From positions 930,001 to 994,000 of the forward strand of contig BQWY01000001.1 in assembly GCA_036984305.1 (NCBI GenBank): 64,000 nucleotides of DNA, written 5' to 3'. Source of the stretch: Nitrospira sp. GTDB lineage: Bacteria; Nitrospirota; Nitrospiria; Nitrospirales; Nitrospiraceae. This document shows positions 37,143 to 45,824 of the stretch, in pieces. Position numbers and translations under genes: made by a program. Each line of letters starts with the position of its first letter. Positions within the stretch are counted from its first letter, which is position 1. The notes beneath the pieces are model-generated. The model saw only the letters and a program-made list of their open reading frames with translations, made no database searches and was not told the origin of the DNA.

Positions 37143-38942
37143 ATGGCGAAACAAGAATTCATGGTCGAGGTCAAGAAACTCATCACCCTAGGGAAGGAAA
37201 AGGGATTTCTGACCTACGAGGACATTAACAATACACTGGCAGCCGAAACGGTCTCGACCGAGCAACTCAACACGCTGGTGAGCATGTTCGGCGAAATGGA
37301 TATCGATATCGTGGAGTCGGCGGAGGCGCAACGCGTGGCGAAACCGACGGACGTCAAAGAGGGTGATGAAGAAGAGGAAGGCGACGGGGGGGAGGAGAAC
37401 GACCGAGAAATCGACCTGACGCCCGGGGCTCTCAGTCGAACCGATGATCCGGTTCGACTCTACTTGAAAGAAATGGGCAGTGTCGCGCTCCTGAGCCGAG
37501 AAGGGGAAATCGAGATTGCCAAGCGCATCGAAGAGGGCAAGCTCGAAATTGCCTCGATCGTCTACGGGCTGCCGATGACAATCGAGTTTATCCTGGCGCT
37601 ACGGGAACAGCTGAAGGCCGACAAGATCAAAGTCCGGGAGATTGTCCCGATTGCCGAGGAAGAGGCGGAAGAGGAAGAGGAGGGGGAACGGGACGACACA
37701 GAGCTACGGAACCGAACCTTGGATGCGCTGAACGAGGTGCGAAAAGTCTCGACGGCCTATCGCATGCACCATGCCAAGTGCCGTCAGATGATGAGCGATC
37801 CCGTCAAACACAAAAAAGCAAAGAAGCAACTCGAGACCGTGCGGGGGCAAATGGTCGAGCGGATCGAGGCCGTCAACCTCCACACCGTGCTCAAAGACCG
37901 TATGGTTCAGCGCGTGCGGGATATTGCCGCGCAAATTCGAATGGCCGAGCGGGAGCTGTCGCATTGCCAGCGTCGGCTCGGCGTGGGGGGGGAGGCCGGC
38001 CAGGAGTTGCTGAAGAAGGCCTGCCGGACACGACCAGAATTTCTGGCGGTACGGCGGAAGACGGGAGTGTCCGAGCAGGCGCTCACTGACATCAAGAAAG
38101 TCTTCATGGCCGCCAAGGGGCGCATCCGCCAGATCGAAACCGAAGAAGCGTTGGTGCCGGCCGAGGAGATCAAGGATGCGGTCAAGCACCTTGATCAGTC
38201 GGAAGAGAAGGTCAAACGGGGCAAAGCAGAGTTGGTGGAGGCCAATCTGCGTTTGGTCGTCAGTATCGCGAAAAAATATACCAATCGCGGGCTGCAATTT
38301 CTCGATCTGATCCAGGAAGGCAATATTGGTCTGATGAAAGCGGTGGACAAATTCGAATATCGCCGGGGGTACAAATTTAGTACCTATGCGACGTGGTGGA
38401 TTCGGCAGGCGATTACCCGGGCCATTGCGGACCAGGCCCGCACCATCCGGATCCCGGTCCACATGATCGAGACCATCAACAAGCTGATCCGTACCTCTCG
38501 GCACCTTGTTCAGAAGTTGGGACGGGAACCGTTGCCGGAGGAAATTGCCGAGCGCATGGACATGCCGTTGGACAAGGTCCGGAAGATTCTCAAGATCGCC
38601 CGTGAACCCATCTCCCTCGAAACGCCGATCGGGGAGGAAGAAGACAGTCACCTGGGGGATTTCATCGAGGACAAGAAAGCGGTGTCTCCCCTTGAAGCGG
38701 CGATCCGTTATGACTTACAACGACAGATCAACAGTGCCTTGGAAACCTTGACGCCCAGAGAAGAAAAGGTCCTGCGCAAGCGGTTTGGAATTGGAGAAGC
38801 GACGGATCATACGCTGGAAGAAGTCGGACAAGATTTCGAGGTGACACGTGAGCGCATCCGGCAGATCGAGGCCAAGGCGCTCCGAAAACTTCGTCACCCC
38901 AGCCGCAGTAAGAAGCTACGCAGTTTCGTGGAAAGTCTGTAG
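37143..38942 (+). CDS. rpoD: RNA polymerase primary sigma factor RpoD
   Basis: A 599-residue primary sigma-70. Region 1.1 at about residues 1-75 ([17 protein letters not shown]), a strongly acidic linker ([15 protein letters not shown]), region 1.2 ([22 protein letters not shown]), a non-conserved domain with a second acidic run, region 2 ([33 protein letters not shown]), region 3 and region 4 with the helix-turn-helix ([20 protein letters not shown]). It recognises housekeeping promoters. Confidence 0.98.
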   Translation: MAKQEFMVEVKKLITLGKEKGFLTYEDINNTLAAETVSTEQLNTLVSMFGEMDIDIVESAEAQRVAKPTDVKEGDEEEEGDGGEENDREIDLTPGALSRTDDPVRLYLKEMGSVALLSREGEIEIAKRIEEGKLEIASIVYGLPMTIEFILALREQLKADKIKVREIVPIAEEEAEEEEEGERDDTELRNRTLDALNEVRKVSTAYRMHHAKCRQMMSDPVKHKKAKKQLETVRGQMVERIEAVNLHTVLKDRMVQRVRDIAAQIRMAERELSHCQRRLGVGGEAGQELLKKACRTRPEFLAVRRKTGVSEQALTDIKKVFMAAKGRIRQIETEEALVPAEEIKDAVKHLDQSEEKVKRGKAELVEANLRLVVSIAKKYTNRGLQFLDLIQEGNIGLMKAVDKFEYRRGYKFSTYATWWIRQAITRAIADQARTIRIPVHMIETINKLIRTSRHLVQKLGREPLPEEIAERMDMPLDKVRKILKIAREPISLETPIGEEEDSHLGDFIEDKKAVSPLEAAIRYDLQRQINSALETLTPREEKVLRKRFGIGEATDHTLEEVGQDFEVTRERIRQIEAKALRKLRHPSRSKKLRSFVESL

Positions 38943-38953
38943 GGACGCGAAGC

Positions 38954-39021
38954 GGTGAAGAGTAAGAGGTGAGGTGTCAGTGTGTCAAAGCTCAAGCCTG
39001 ACGCGTTTCTTACGCTTCACC
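38954..39021. repeat. Imperfect inverted repeat between rpoD and tRNA
   Basis: GGTGAAGAGTAAG at 38954-38966 and CTTACGCTTCACC at 39009-39021 pair at 12 of 13 positions around a 42-nt loop. There is no T-run, so it is not a typical terminator; it may be a small intergenic repeat unit or an RNA hairpin after rpoD. Confidence 0.5.
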
Positions 39022-39042
39022 TTTCACATCCCACGGATAGTA

Positions 39043-39119
39043 GGGCCCATAGCTCAGGCGGTTAGAGCGGCTGACTCATAATCAGCTGGTCCTAGGTTCG
39101 AGTCCTAGTGGGCCCACCA
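39043..39119 (+). tRNA. tRNA with CAT anticodon, probably tRNA-Ile2 (lysidine-modified)
   Basis: A 77-nt tRNA with encoded CCA. Acceptor GGGCCCA pairs with TGGGCCC; anticodon loop CTCATAA gives anticodon CAT; T-arm GGTTCGAGTCC. The GGGCCCATAGCTCAG start resembles tRNA-Ile species rather than elongator Met (which usually starts GGC) or initiator Met (which lacks the first pair), so tRNA-Ile2 read after lysidine modification is favoured. Elongator tRNA-Met cannot be excluded. Confidence 0.85.
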
Positions 39120-39195
39120 CGGGTGCCGTGCTCATGCAGAATGATGTGCAGAGTCCTCATCTGAAATGTCCGGTCACGTCTGAGTTAGGAATGCG

Positions 39196-39972
39196 GTGAA
39201 TCCTCACCTTCCTCGATTGATTGAACTGCAGGCTTTGGACCTGCGCATGGCGGAGATTAAGTCTCAGCGCCGACAGATACCGCAGCGCCTCGAGGCGGCG
39301 GAACGTCCGCTCCAGGCCGCACGGGAAGCCCAAAAGACGGCTGCGGCGACGGTCGAAGCGATGACCAAGGAGCGGCGAGCCTCGGAGCGCGAGCTCGACG
39401 CACAGGAAGCCCAGATCGAAAAGATGCGCGGCCGGACGAGTGAGATCAAGACCAACAAGGAGTACCAGGCACATCTGTTCGAGATCGAACTGGCGAGCAA
39501 GAAGAAAGGTGAGATCGAGGAGCGGGTGCTTGGGCTGATGGAGCAGATCGAGTCCGTCCAGCGGAACCTCACGGAGGCGCATGCGAAGGTTGAGGAAGCG
39601 GAGCGAGCATTTATACAGGGGAAAAAAGGGATCGAAGAATTGGAAACGCGGCTAGTTGCGGAATCGGCGGAGTTGGAATCACGTCATCGCGCCGCCACGG
39701 AGGGGGTGCCGGCGGGCCTCCTCGCCCGCTATGTAAAGCTGAAAAACCAACGCAAGGAACAAGCCTTGGCCGCCTTGCGGGAGGGTATCTGTCAAGGGTG
39801 CCGTCTTCAACTGCCCCCGCAGCTGGTGGCCGAAGTCAAACGTTCAGACGAATTGCAGACGTGCGACTATTGCCATCGAATTCTCTATTGGGAGGGCGAG
39901 TTGCCGGGGGAAGCGTCTGCGGCGACTCGTTCCGCTCATGCTCAGGACGATGAGGCCGGCGAATCGCTTTGA
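39196..39972 (+). CDS. Coiled-coil protein with C-terminal zinc ribbon
   Basis: A 258-residue protein with a long antiparallel coiled coil (about residues 10-185) followed by a C4 zinc ribbon: CQGC (about residue 200) and CDYC (about 225), ending RILYW. This is the CT398/zf-RING_7 type architecture, found in most bacteria with an unsettled role (suggested links to secretion or nucleic acid binding). The start is GTG at 39196, downstream of TTAGGA. The end overlaps the RNase HIII gene by 31 bp, tail to tail. Confidence 0.85.
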   Translation: MNPHLPRLIELQALDLRMAEIKSQRRQIPQRLEAAERPLQAAREAQKTAAATVEAMTKERRASERELDAQEAQIEKMRGRTSEIKTNKEYQAHLFEIELASKKKGEIEERVLGLMEQIESVQRNLTEAHAKVEEAERAFIQGKKGIEELETRLVAESAELESRHRAATEGVPAGLLARYVKLKNQRKEQALAALREGICQGCRLQLPPQLVAEVKRSDELQTCDYCHRILYWEGELPGEASAATRSAHAQDDEAGESL

Positions 39973-40691
39973 GCGGACGTTGCGCCTCGCAGCACCGCTT
40001 GGGTCGTCTTGAAGTGGAGTTTAGCCACCTTTCGTAACCCGTCTTCTCCCTGCTTCTTCATCACCATCCGGGCGACGAGTTCCACCGCTCCGGAAGCGCC
40101 TTTGGGAAGAGCCGTCCCTACCTCCCGGGACAGGCGATCCAATCGAATCAGGAAATCGGCTCGAGCCAGAATTGAGGCGGTGGCGACCGCCACGTCGGCT
40201 TCAGCCCGCGGTTGCTGGACCAACCGAACCGCGCGTCCCTTCTCCATCAGGGCGTGTTGTACGTACCGTTCATCGCCGAATTGGTCGGCGATGGCCAGGT
40301 TACAAGCCACGCGCTCCAGAAGATTTTCCAGCGCGCGAGCGTGCCCCCATGCCAGCAGGCGATTCAGATTTCCGATCTTGCCGTAGAGGCGGTTGTAGCT
40401 TTCTGGGCCGATCGCGACGACGTAGTGCGGGCAGACGGCGCGCACGTCTCGGGCTATCTCGATGACTCGGCTGTCGGAGATTTTCTTGCTGTCTCGGACG
40501 CGCATGAGCCGGAGATCGGATTCGCTTCTCTCGTCGACGTAGGCGGCGGCGATGACCAGCGGTCCGAAATAGTCACCCTTCCCCGATTCGTCGATGCCGA
40601 TTCGCGGGACGGAGGAGAAACTGTGGAGGGTGTTCGCGTGGCTCACTGCTGCAGGCTTGAATAGACTAAAAACATTCACGTACTCTAGCAA
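39942..40691 (-). CDS. rnhC: Ribonuclease HIII-type protein, short form
   Basis: A 249-residue ribonuclease H type 2 superfamily enzyme that cleaves the RNA strand of RNA-DNA hybrids. The DESGKGDYFGPLVIAAAYV motif (Asp-Glu-Ser-Gly-Lys-Gly) distinguishes HIII from HII, and later RDSKKISD and AEADVAVATASILARADF supply the remaining acidic residues and the Ser/Thr-rich region. RNase HIII is usually about 300 residues with an N-terminal TBP-like domain that binds the hybrid; that domain is absent, with only about 30 residues before the catalytic core. The minus-strand orientation is convergent with the zinc-ribbon gene. Confidence 0.88.
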   Translation of the reverse strand: MLEYVNVFSLFKPAAVSHANTLHSFSSVPRIGIDESGKGDYFGPLVIAAAYVDERSESDLRLMRVRDSKKISDSRVIEIARDVRAVCPHYVVAIGPESYNRLYGKIGNLNRLLAWGHARALENLLERVACNLAIADQFGDERYVQHALMEKGRAVRLVQQPRAEADVAVATASILARADFLIRLDRLSREVGTALPKGASGAVELVARMVMKKQGEDGLRKVAKLHFKTTQAVLRGATSAQSDSPASSS

Positions 40692-40751
40692 AGCGCATGG
40701 TGACGGTCAATCTTGTCGGAAGGTCGAGCGATTGCAGGAGGAGTCCAGTCG

Positions 40752-41633
40752 ATGAGAGAGAAAATTCCGGCGTGGTCGATGGTGCGCGCCACTGCGTTGA
40801 GCGGTATGCTGCTGATCGGAATAGGCGTGATCAGCGCCTGCGCGACGAATCCCTACACGGGACGGTCGCAGTTGTTGATGGTGTCCGAGGGGCAGGAAAT
40901 GCAACTCGGTGCGCAGGCCTATCAACAGGTGTTGAGCGATCCCAATAACAAAATTTCGAGCAATCCACGCGAAGTGGAGCCGGTCAAACGCGTTGCTGCC
41001 CGCGTCATTGAGGCGGCCAAGAAATCCAAATACGCCGAACTGGCCAATGAATTTGAATGGGACGTCACGGTCATCAAAGAGGATCAGACCCTCAACGCCT
41101 TCGCGTTGCCCGGCGGAAAGATCGCGGTCTATACCGGCATCTTTCCTGCCGCCAAGAACGAAGCCGGGCTGGCGGCTATCATGGGGCACGAAGTCGTGCA
41201 CGCGTTGGCGCGGCACGGCGGCGAGCGGATGAGCCAGAATGTGCTCACCCAGGGGCTTCTGTTCGTGGCGAACGTGGGCATGGCGATCGTCGGGCTCGAC
41301 CCGATCGCAACACAGGGGGCGATGACCGCCCTGGGGGCTGGCGCGCAGTTTGGAGTGCTCCTACCGTTCAGCCGGAAACATGAATCAGAGGCGGACTACA
41401 TCGGGCTACTCTTAGCCGCGGATGCAGGATATGATCCCCGCGAGGCGGTTCACGTCTGGGAACGGATGACGCAGTTTTCGTCGGGGAGTGGACCTCCTGA
41501 ATTTTTATCTACCCACCCTGGCCATGAAACCCGCATTCAACAATTGCAGGAATGGATGCCGGAAGCCTTGAAACTGTATCCTTCCACCGGACTAGGTCTT
41601 GGGGCAGACCTTCCACCTGTGGCTAGAAAATAG
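40752..41633 (+). CDS. M48-family metalloprotease lipoprotein
   Basis: A 293-residue zinc metalloprotease of the M48 family (LoiP/BepA/YcaL-like). Lipobox VISAC places the lipidated Cys at residue 30. HEVVHALARH is the HExxH zinc site with Glu later in HESEADYIGL as the third ligand. NPYTGRSQLLMVSEGQEMQLG is the typical family N-terminus. Likely tethered to the outer or inner membrane in the periplasm and involved in envelope protein quality control. AGGAGG upstream fixes the ATG at 40752 rather than the earlier in-frame ATG. Confidence 0.93.
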   Translation: MREKIPAWSMVRATALSGMLLIGIGVISACATNPYTGRSQLLMVSEGQEMQLGAQAYQQVLSDPNNKISSNPREVEPVKRVAARVIEAAKKSKYAELANEFEWDVTVIKEDQTLNAFALPGGKIAVYTGIFPAAKNEAGLAAIMGHEVVHALARHGGERMSQNVLTQGLLFVANVGMAIVGLDPIATQGAMTALGAGAQFGVLLPFSRKHESEADYIGLLLAADAGYDPREAVHVWERMTQFSSGSGPPEFLSTHPGHETRIQQLQEWMPEALKLYPSTGLGLGADLPPVARK

Positions 41634-42432
41634 GAACCTCTCACGTTCGGCCGGTGCACTGGTCTCCGTTACCGACCAGCCCTGCATCGCCTCTCCAACC
41701 AGTTTAATACCACGGCTACGGTCGCGCCGCGCCCACGAGGTCCGATCCTTGCCCCCTAGGTATTAAATCCATCCTGTGCTATTCTCCAGACCTGCGGCAC
41801 CCCGGTAACGATTCCTACACAGGGTCACAACGTTCCTGCGGATATTTCATATCGACGACTTACCGCAGTGACAGTTTGAAGGCAGGCCACGAAACGAAGA
41901 AGAATAGTCCGATGGGAGCTTCCGGCGCGTGTTTGGCCTCCAGTTCTGTTTGGTCCGAGCCTCTGGTACACCTGCCGTAGTGCGAATCGCCGGTGAGGAG
42001 CGCCCGGATCAGAACCTGCGGTGACCTGACAGTGGATGTGGCGGTGGAAATCGTCCATTGATGCATTGGCAATCATCGTTTCCGATTCCATGCACGCGCC
42101 TGTATCCTTCCCTGCCTTCGAGTTATCGAATCAGATACGCACGCCTGGTATTCCGTCACGCTCAGAACGATAGAATCTGGGAAAGAGTGGATTTCTAATT
42201 AGGTGTAATCAGGCAAGCCGCTTGCAATCGTCGGTGAGGTCATACTCGATCATCCCCATCTCCGTGTCAGATGTGCGGTGTGGATGGTCACGAGACGGGT
42301 CTCGTGACATTCGGCTCCGAATGCTAGAGGACGCCCATTCGTTCTGGTCGCGGTCGACCTGGGGTCGAAGCGGTATCGTTATCTGACCCTGACACCGTGT
42401 ATAGCAACAGCCTGCATATTAGGGGGCATACC
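41634..42432. other. Long non-coding gap upstream of the cytochrome cluster
   Basis: About 800 bp with no credible gene on either strand; the open frames are short, overlapping and without family resemblance. It precedes a five-gene cytochrome cluster and probably contains its promoter, but I could not identify one. No tRNA, riboswitch or clear repeat was recognised. Confidence 0.5.
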
Positions 42433-44871
42433 ATGAGAGTCCTACGCTCAAGTATCTTCGGTATCGGACTTGGACTGGTGGTGGCGGTTTGGTTTGCCGG
42501 TCCTCAACTCATCACCGCGCTGGCTGCATCGCCGGGCGACACCCCGACGACCTTTCAGTACGGCGTTGGAAATCTCAGCGATGCTGAGCGCGTCGGCGCG
42601 GCCATATGGTTCAATGCCACTGCCGGCAATGCGCGGTTCTTCACCTACGTCTACCCGCAACGGTTGGGCGTCACGGTGGATTGGTATCGGATCCTGGCGA
42701 GCGAGCAGCGAGAGCAGCGGTTTCGTCGATGGGGATTGATGAATGACCCCGATTGCTGTCGGCCCGGCGATCCAAGCTGTCCGGCGAAGAGCTATGAAGA
42801 GACCTACGGGTTCGACTATTGCCCCGGAGACGACGAGTTGCTGAAGTTCGTCGGCAAGGATGGCTATCGAGATCCGGCCTGCAATCTCAAAGACGTGGCG
42901 ATTGCCCCAGACGATCCGCATGGGCCGAAGGAGCAGCGGCAATCGCCGTGCAATCTCGATTTCGGGACGTCGACCGGCGCGCTGGGGTTGCGCAAGTTCC
43001 CCAATCCGAGGTTCGACAAGGCTAAATGGCTGGACATCAACAAGGGCCGCCTCGACAATTGGGACGGCTACACGGCCAAGGTGATCCCGCGGAAAGATCG
43101 CGAGGCGCCGGCCAAGAGCCACCTGTTCGACGCCTCGATCGAGCCGCCATTCCGGATTGGGATGTCGTGCGGGGCCTGTCACATCGCCTTCAACCCCCTG
43201 CGCCCCCCAAAAGACCCGGTTCATCCTAAGTGGGAAAACCTCTCGGGGACCGTCGGGAATCAGTACGCGCGTTTTGCGCAGATTCTCGGATCGGGCATGC
43301 CGCTCAATACGATCGAGTATCAGATATTCGCGCATGCGCGGCCGGGCACCGTGGATACATCAGCGATTCCGAACGACCAGGTCAACAATGCCGGGACGAT
43401 GAACGCCATCATCAATCTGGCAAAGCGTCCGACCTTCGAAGAGGATATCATCAAGTGGCGGAAGACCAAGCAATGTCCGACCGGCGCAGACGAACGTACT
43501 TGCTGGTGCGAACCGGGGCGCTTCAACAAATGCTGGGAGCGCGGTCGAAAGAAGGAAATGGTCCACCATATCCTCAAGGGTGGGGAAGACAGCATCGGAG
43601 TCCTCGAGGCGATTCAGCGCGTGTACTTCAACATTGGGAGCTGTTCCGAGGAGGGATGGGTCAACCATCAGGTCGACATGCGGCAGCTCGACCCGACGCG
43701 CCGCGGGTATGGACAGACGCCGTTCGATATCGGGCAAGTGCGACGGGACTGCGCACAGTTCCGGGCCATCGAAGACCGATTGGGTGAGGTGTTGGCGTTC
43801 TTGATGACAGGCGCTCCGGCCGATCTCTACAAAGCCCGCGGGCTGAAGGATAACCGCGAGCTGGTGAAGCAATTGGACAACGAGTTCGGCAAAGGGGCGG
43901 TCGAACGCGGACGCATGGTGTTTGCCCAGAGCTGCGCCCGTTGTCACTCGAGTCAGACGCCGCCGTTCGAGACCAAGGATTTCCGCGCGGTTTCTACAAG
44001 GCCTGAAGACAAGGGCATGCGCATCGATTGGTTGGGGAACGACCAGGTCGTCCCGGTCACTGAGATCGGTACCAATTACTCTCGTGCGCTGCATTCCAAC
44101 CACATGAAAGGTCGTGTGTGGGAAGAGTACGGATCGGAGTCGTTGCGGGCCAAGCCCGCCGTCGATTTGAAAGAGCCGTCCGATGGTGGGCGTGGATACT
44201 ATCGCAACATCTCACTGTTGAGCCTCTGGGCCTACGCGCCGTTCATGCACAACAACGGGGTCGGGCCAGAGCTATGCGGCGGTGAAATCGACGAGCATTA
44301 TCACTCCCCCTATGTGGGCCAGGACCTGAAGCCGTTGGCGGACCCGCCGTCCTGTTGGGAGTTCGATCCCAGTGTCGAGGGGCGCTTTACGCTGTACAAG
44401 GCCTCGATGGAGGCATTGCTCAATCCCGATCGGCGCATTCCCAAGATTACCCGCTTCAACACCGAGGTCACGATCCGGCTCCTCCCCAAGGTCGTCGGGG
44501 ACAAGGACGATGAGCAATTCGTGCAGACGGCCGTCACCTTCCCGGCCGACACCCCGCCCGCAAGGGTGGGAAATTTCAGATACAAGGAACTGGTACAGGA
44601 TTTCGTCGTGGGGAAGCGAAATCGAAAGGAACTCGAGGCCAAATACGAGAAGAGGTACGGGGCGGCTCAAGCAGCGAAAGTGGTGGATGCGATCATGCAA
44701 GCCGGCGCCGATATCATCAAGAACGCCGGCAAGACGGTAGAGATCGCCGGATCACTACGGGAGATTTATAGCAACAGCTTGGCGTTGATCGAAAACCAAG
44801 GGCACCGCTTCGGCGAAGACCTCTCCGACCAGGACAAGAAGGCCCTCACGGCATTCCTGGCGACGCTGTGA
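42433..44871 (+). CDS. Large exported diheme c-type cytochrome
   Basis: An 812-residue exported protein with a signal peptide (about 1-33, ending TALAAS) and two c-heme sites, CGACH at residues 246-250 and CARCH at 501-505. The C-terminal half looks like a diheme CcpA/MauG-type cytochrome (SLWAYAPFMHNNGVGP resembles the ...APYLHNGS loop of the family). The protein is unusually rich in non-heme Cys (PDCCRPGDPSC, CWCEPGRFNKC), implying disulfides. The ATG at 42433 (MRVLRSS) is preferred to one 12 codons upstream. It is the first of five co-directional genes. Substrate and partner are unknown; peroxidase, oxygenase or electron-transfer roles are all possible. Confidence 0.8.
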   Translation: MRVLRSSIFGIGLGLVVAVWFAGPQLITALAASPGDTPTTFQYGVGNLSDAERVGAAIWFNATAGNARFFTYVYPQRLGVTVDWYRILASEQREQRFRRWGLMNDPDCCRPGDPSCPAKSYEETYGFDYCPGDDELLKFVGKDGYRDPACNLKDVAIAPDDPHGPKEQRQSPCNLDFGTSTGALGLRKFPNPRFDKAKWLDINKGRLDNWDGYTAKVIPRKDREAPAKSHLFDASIEPPFRIGMSCGACHIAFNPLRPPKDPVHPKWENLSGTVGNQYARFAQILGSGMPLNTIEYQIFAHARPGTVDTSAIPNDQVNNAGTMNAIINLAKRPTFEEDIIKWRKTKQCPTGADERTCWCEPGRFNKCWERGRKKEMVHHILKGGEDSIGVLEAIQRVYFNIGSCSEEGWVNHQVDMRQLDPTRRGYGQTPFDIGQVRRDCAQFRAIEDRLGEVLAFLMTGAPADLYKARGLKDNRELVKQLDNEFGKGAVERGRMVFAQSCARCHSSQTPPFETKDFRAVSTRPEDKGMRIDWLGNDQVVPVTEIGTNYSRALHSNHMKGRVWEEYGSESLRAKPAVDLKEPSDGGRGYYRNISLLSLWAYAPFMHNNGVGPELCGGEIDEHYHSPYVGQDLKPLADPPSCWEFDPSVEGRFTLYKASMEALLNPDRRIPKITRFNTEVTIRLLPKVVGDKDDEQFVQTAVTFPADTPPARVGNFRYKELVQDFVVGKRNRKELEAKYEKRYGAAQAAKVVDAIMQAGADIIKNAGKTVEIAGSLREIYSNSLALIENQGHRFGEDLSDQDKKALTAFLATL

Positions 44872-44902
44872 CGGTGAGCACGCAACCCAAAAGGTGACGA
44901 CC

Positions 44903-45784
44903 ATGATGCCACCATACCGATGGATGTTCGTGCCGATGTTGGCTGGGCTGATCGGCCTGATCGCGTGCACGGGCCGCGAGGATCCACCACCGGTGCCTTA
45001 TGCCAAGGAGGAAGAACGGTACGGCGAGAAAATCGATTTTGCGCGCCTGGAACATGAGCTGCCGCTCACCCAGACTGATCTGATGAAGATCACCCCCGAC
45101 AACCTCAAGGGGGCGACGCAAGAGCAAGTCGATCAAATCTATGTGCGCTTGACGGCCGGCCCGATCCCCGACGGGATTTACGACGGGCAAATGTTCTTCC
45201 CAAAGGGAGCCGGCAATCGATCTCGTCTCGCTGAGATCGCCGGAGGGGGCATCAAGGGCCTTGTGGTGAATTGGAAAGAGGCCAAGGTCGAGCGGTTGGC
45301 GGAGTTCGTGTGGAAGGGCAAGGTCTTCGACCGTGGTCAGCGGGTTCTTAGAAATCGGATTCAGGACCTGGCCGTTCTCAAATTGGTGCTCGGGCCGGAT
45401 AGCCAGAACGTCAAGAAGATCGATGTCGATGGCAGCGATGCGTGGCTGCTGTTTCCCGCAAAGCTGTACTGCGGACAAAGTTTAGTCGATGGACGGCGGG
45501 AGTCGATCATCATCGACTATGCGTTTACGGACGATCTTCCAGGATATCGCGAGATGCCCGATATCTTCGCGAGTCGGGAGGGTCTGGAGATTCGGGACGA
45601 AATCCGGATGGTCAGGCCAGGATTCTATCTGGGGCGCGCATATATGAAGAAGGCCTTTGTGCTGAACTTCACGCTATACAACAAGGATGTCGTAGAAAAT
45701 GAGGGTGCAGCTTTTGTCTCATCCGGTATGGTCAACGAGGACTGCTGGATAGGGCCCCAACGGGTCGCCACGATGAAAAAGTAG
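44903..45784 (+). CDS. Lipoprotein in cytochrome cluster
   Basis: A 293-residue lipoprotein, with a signal peptide and lipobox LIACT placing Cys near residue 18-19. The mature chain starts with a short acidic linker and has no heme motif. PIPDGIYDGQMFFPKGAG and GFYLGRAYMKKAFVLNFTLYN look like beta-rich segments. Family unknown to me. It sits 31 bp after the 812-residue cytochrome and about 40 bp before the diheme lipoprotein. AAAGGTG upstream supports the ATG at 44903. Confidence 0.7.
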   Translation: MMPPYRWMFVPMLAGLIGLIACTGREDPPPVPYAKEEERYGEKIDFARLEHELPLTQTDLMKITPDNLKGATQEQVDQIYVRLTAGPIPDGIYDGQMFFPKGAGNRSRLAEIAGGGIKGLVVNWKEAKVERLAEFVWKGKVFDRGQRVLRNRIQDLAVLKLVLGPDSQNVKKIDVDGSDAWLLFPAKLYCGQSLVDGRRESIIIDYAFTDDLPGYREMPDIFASREGLEIRDEIRMVRPGFYLGRAYMKKAFVLNFTLYNKDVVENEGAAFVSSGMVNEDCWIGPQRVATMKK

Positions 45785-45824
45785 TGCGTGTGCAGCATTC
45801 CCGTCCCTGGGGTGCGGACTTTAC

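Noticed and set aside
41825-42091. An 88-codon minus-strand frame in the gap before the cytochrome cluster
   Set aside because: No recognised domain or ribosome-binding site; overlaps another short frame, so likely random.
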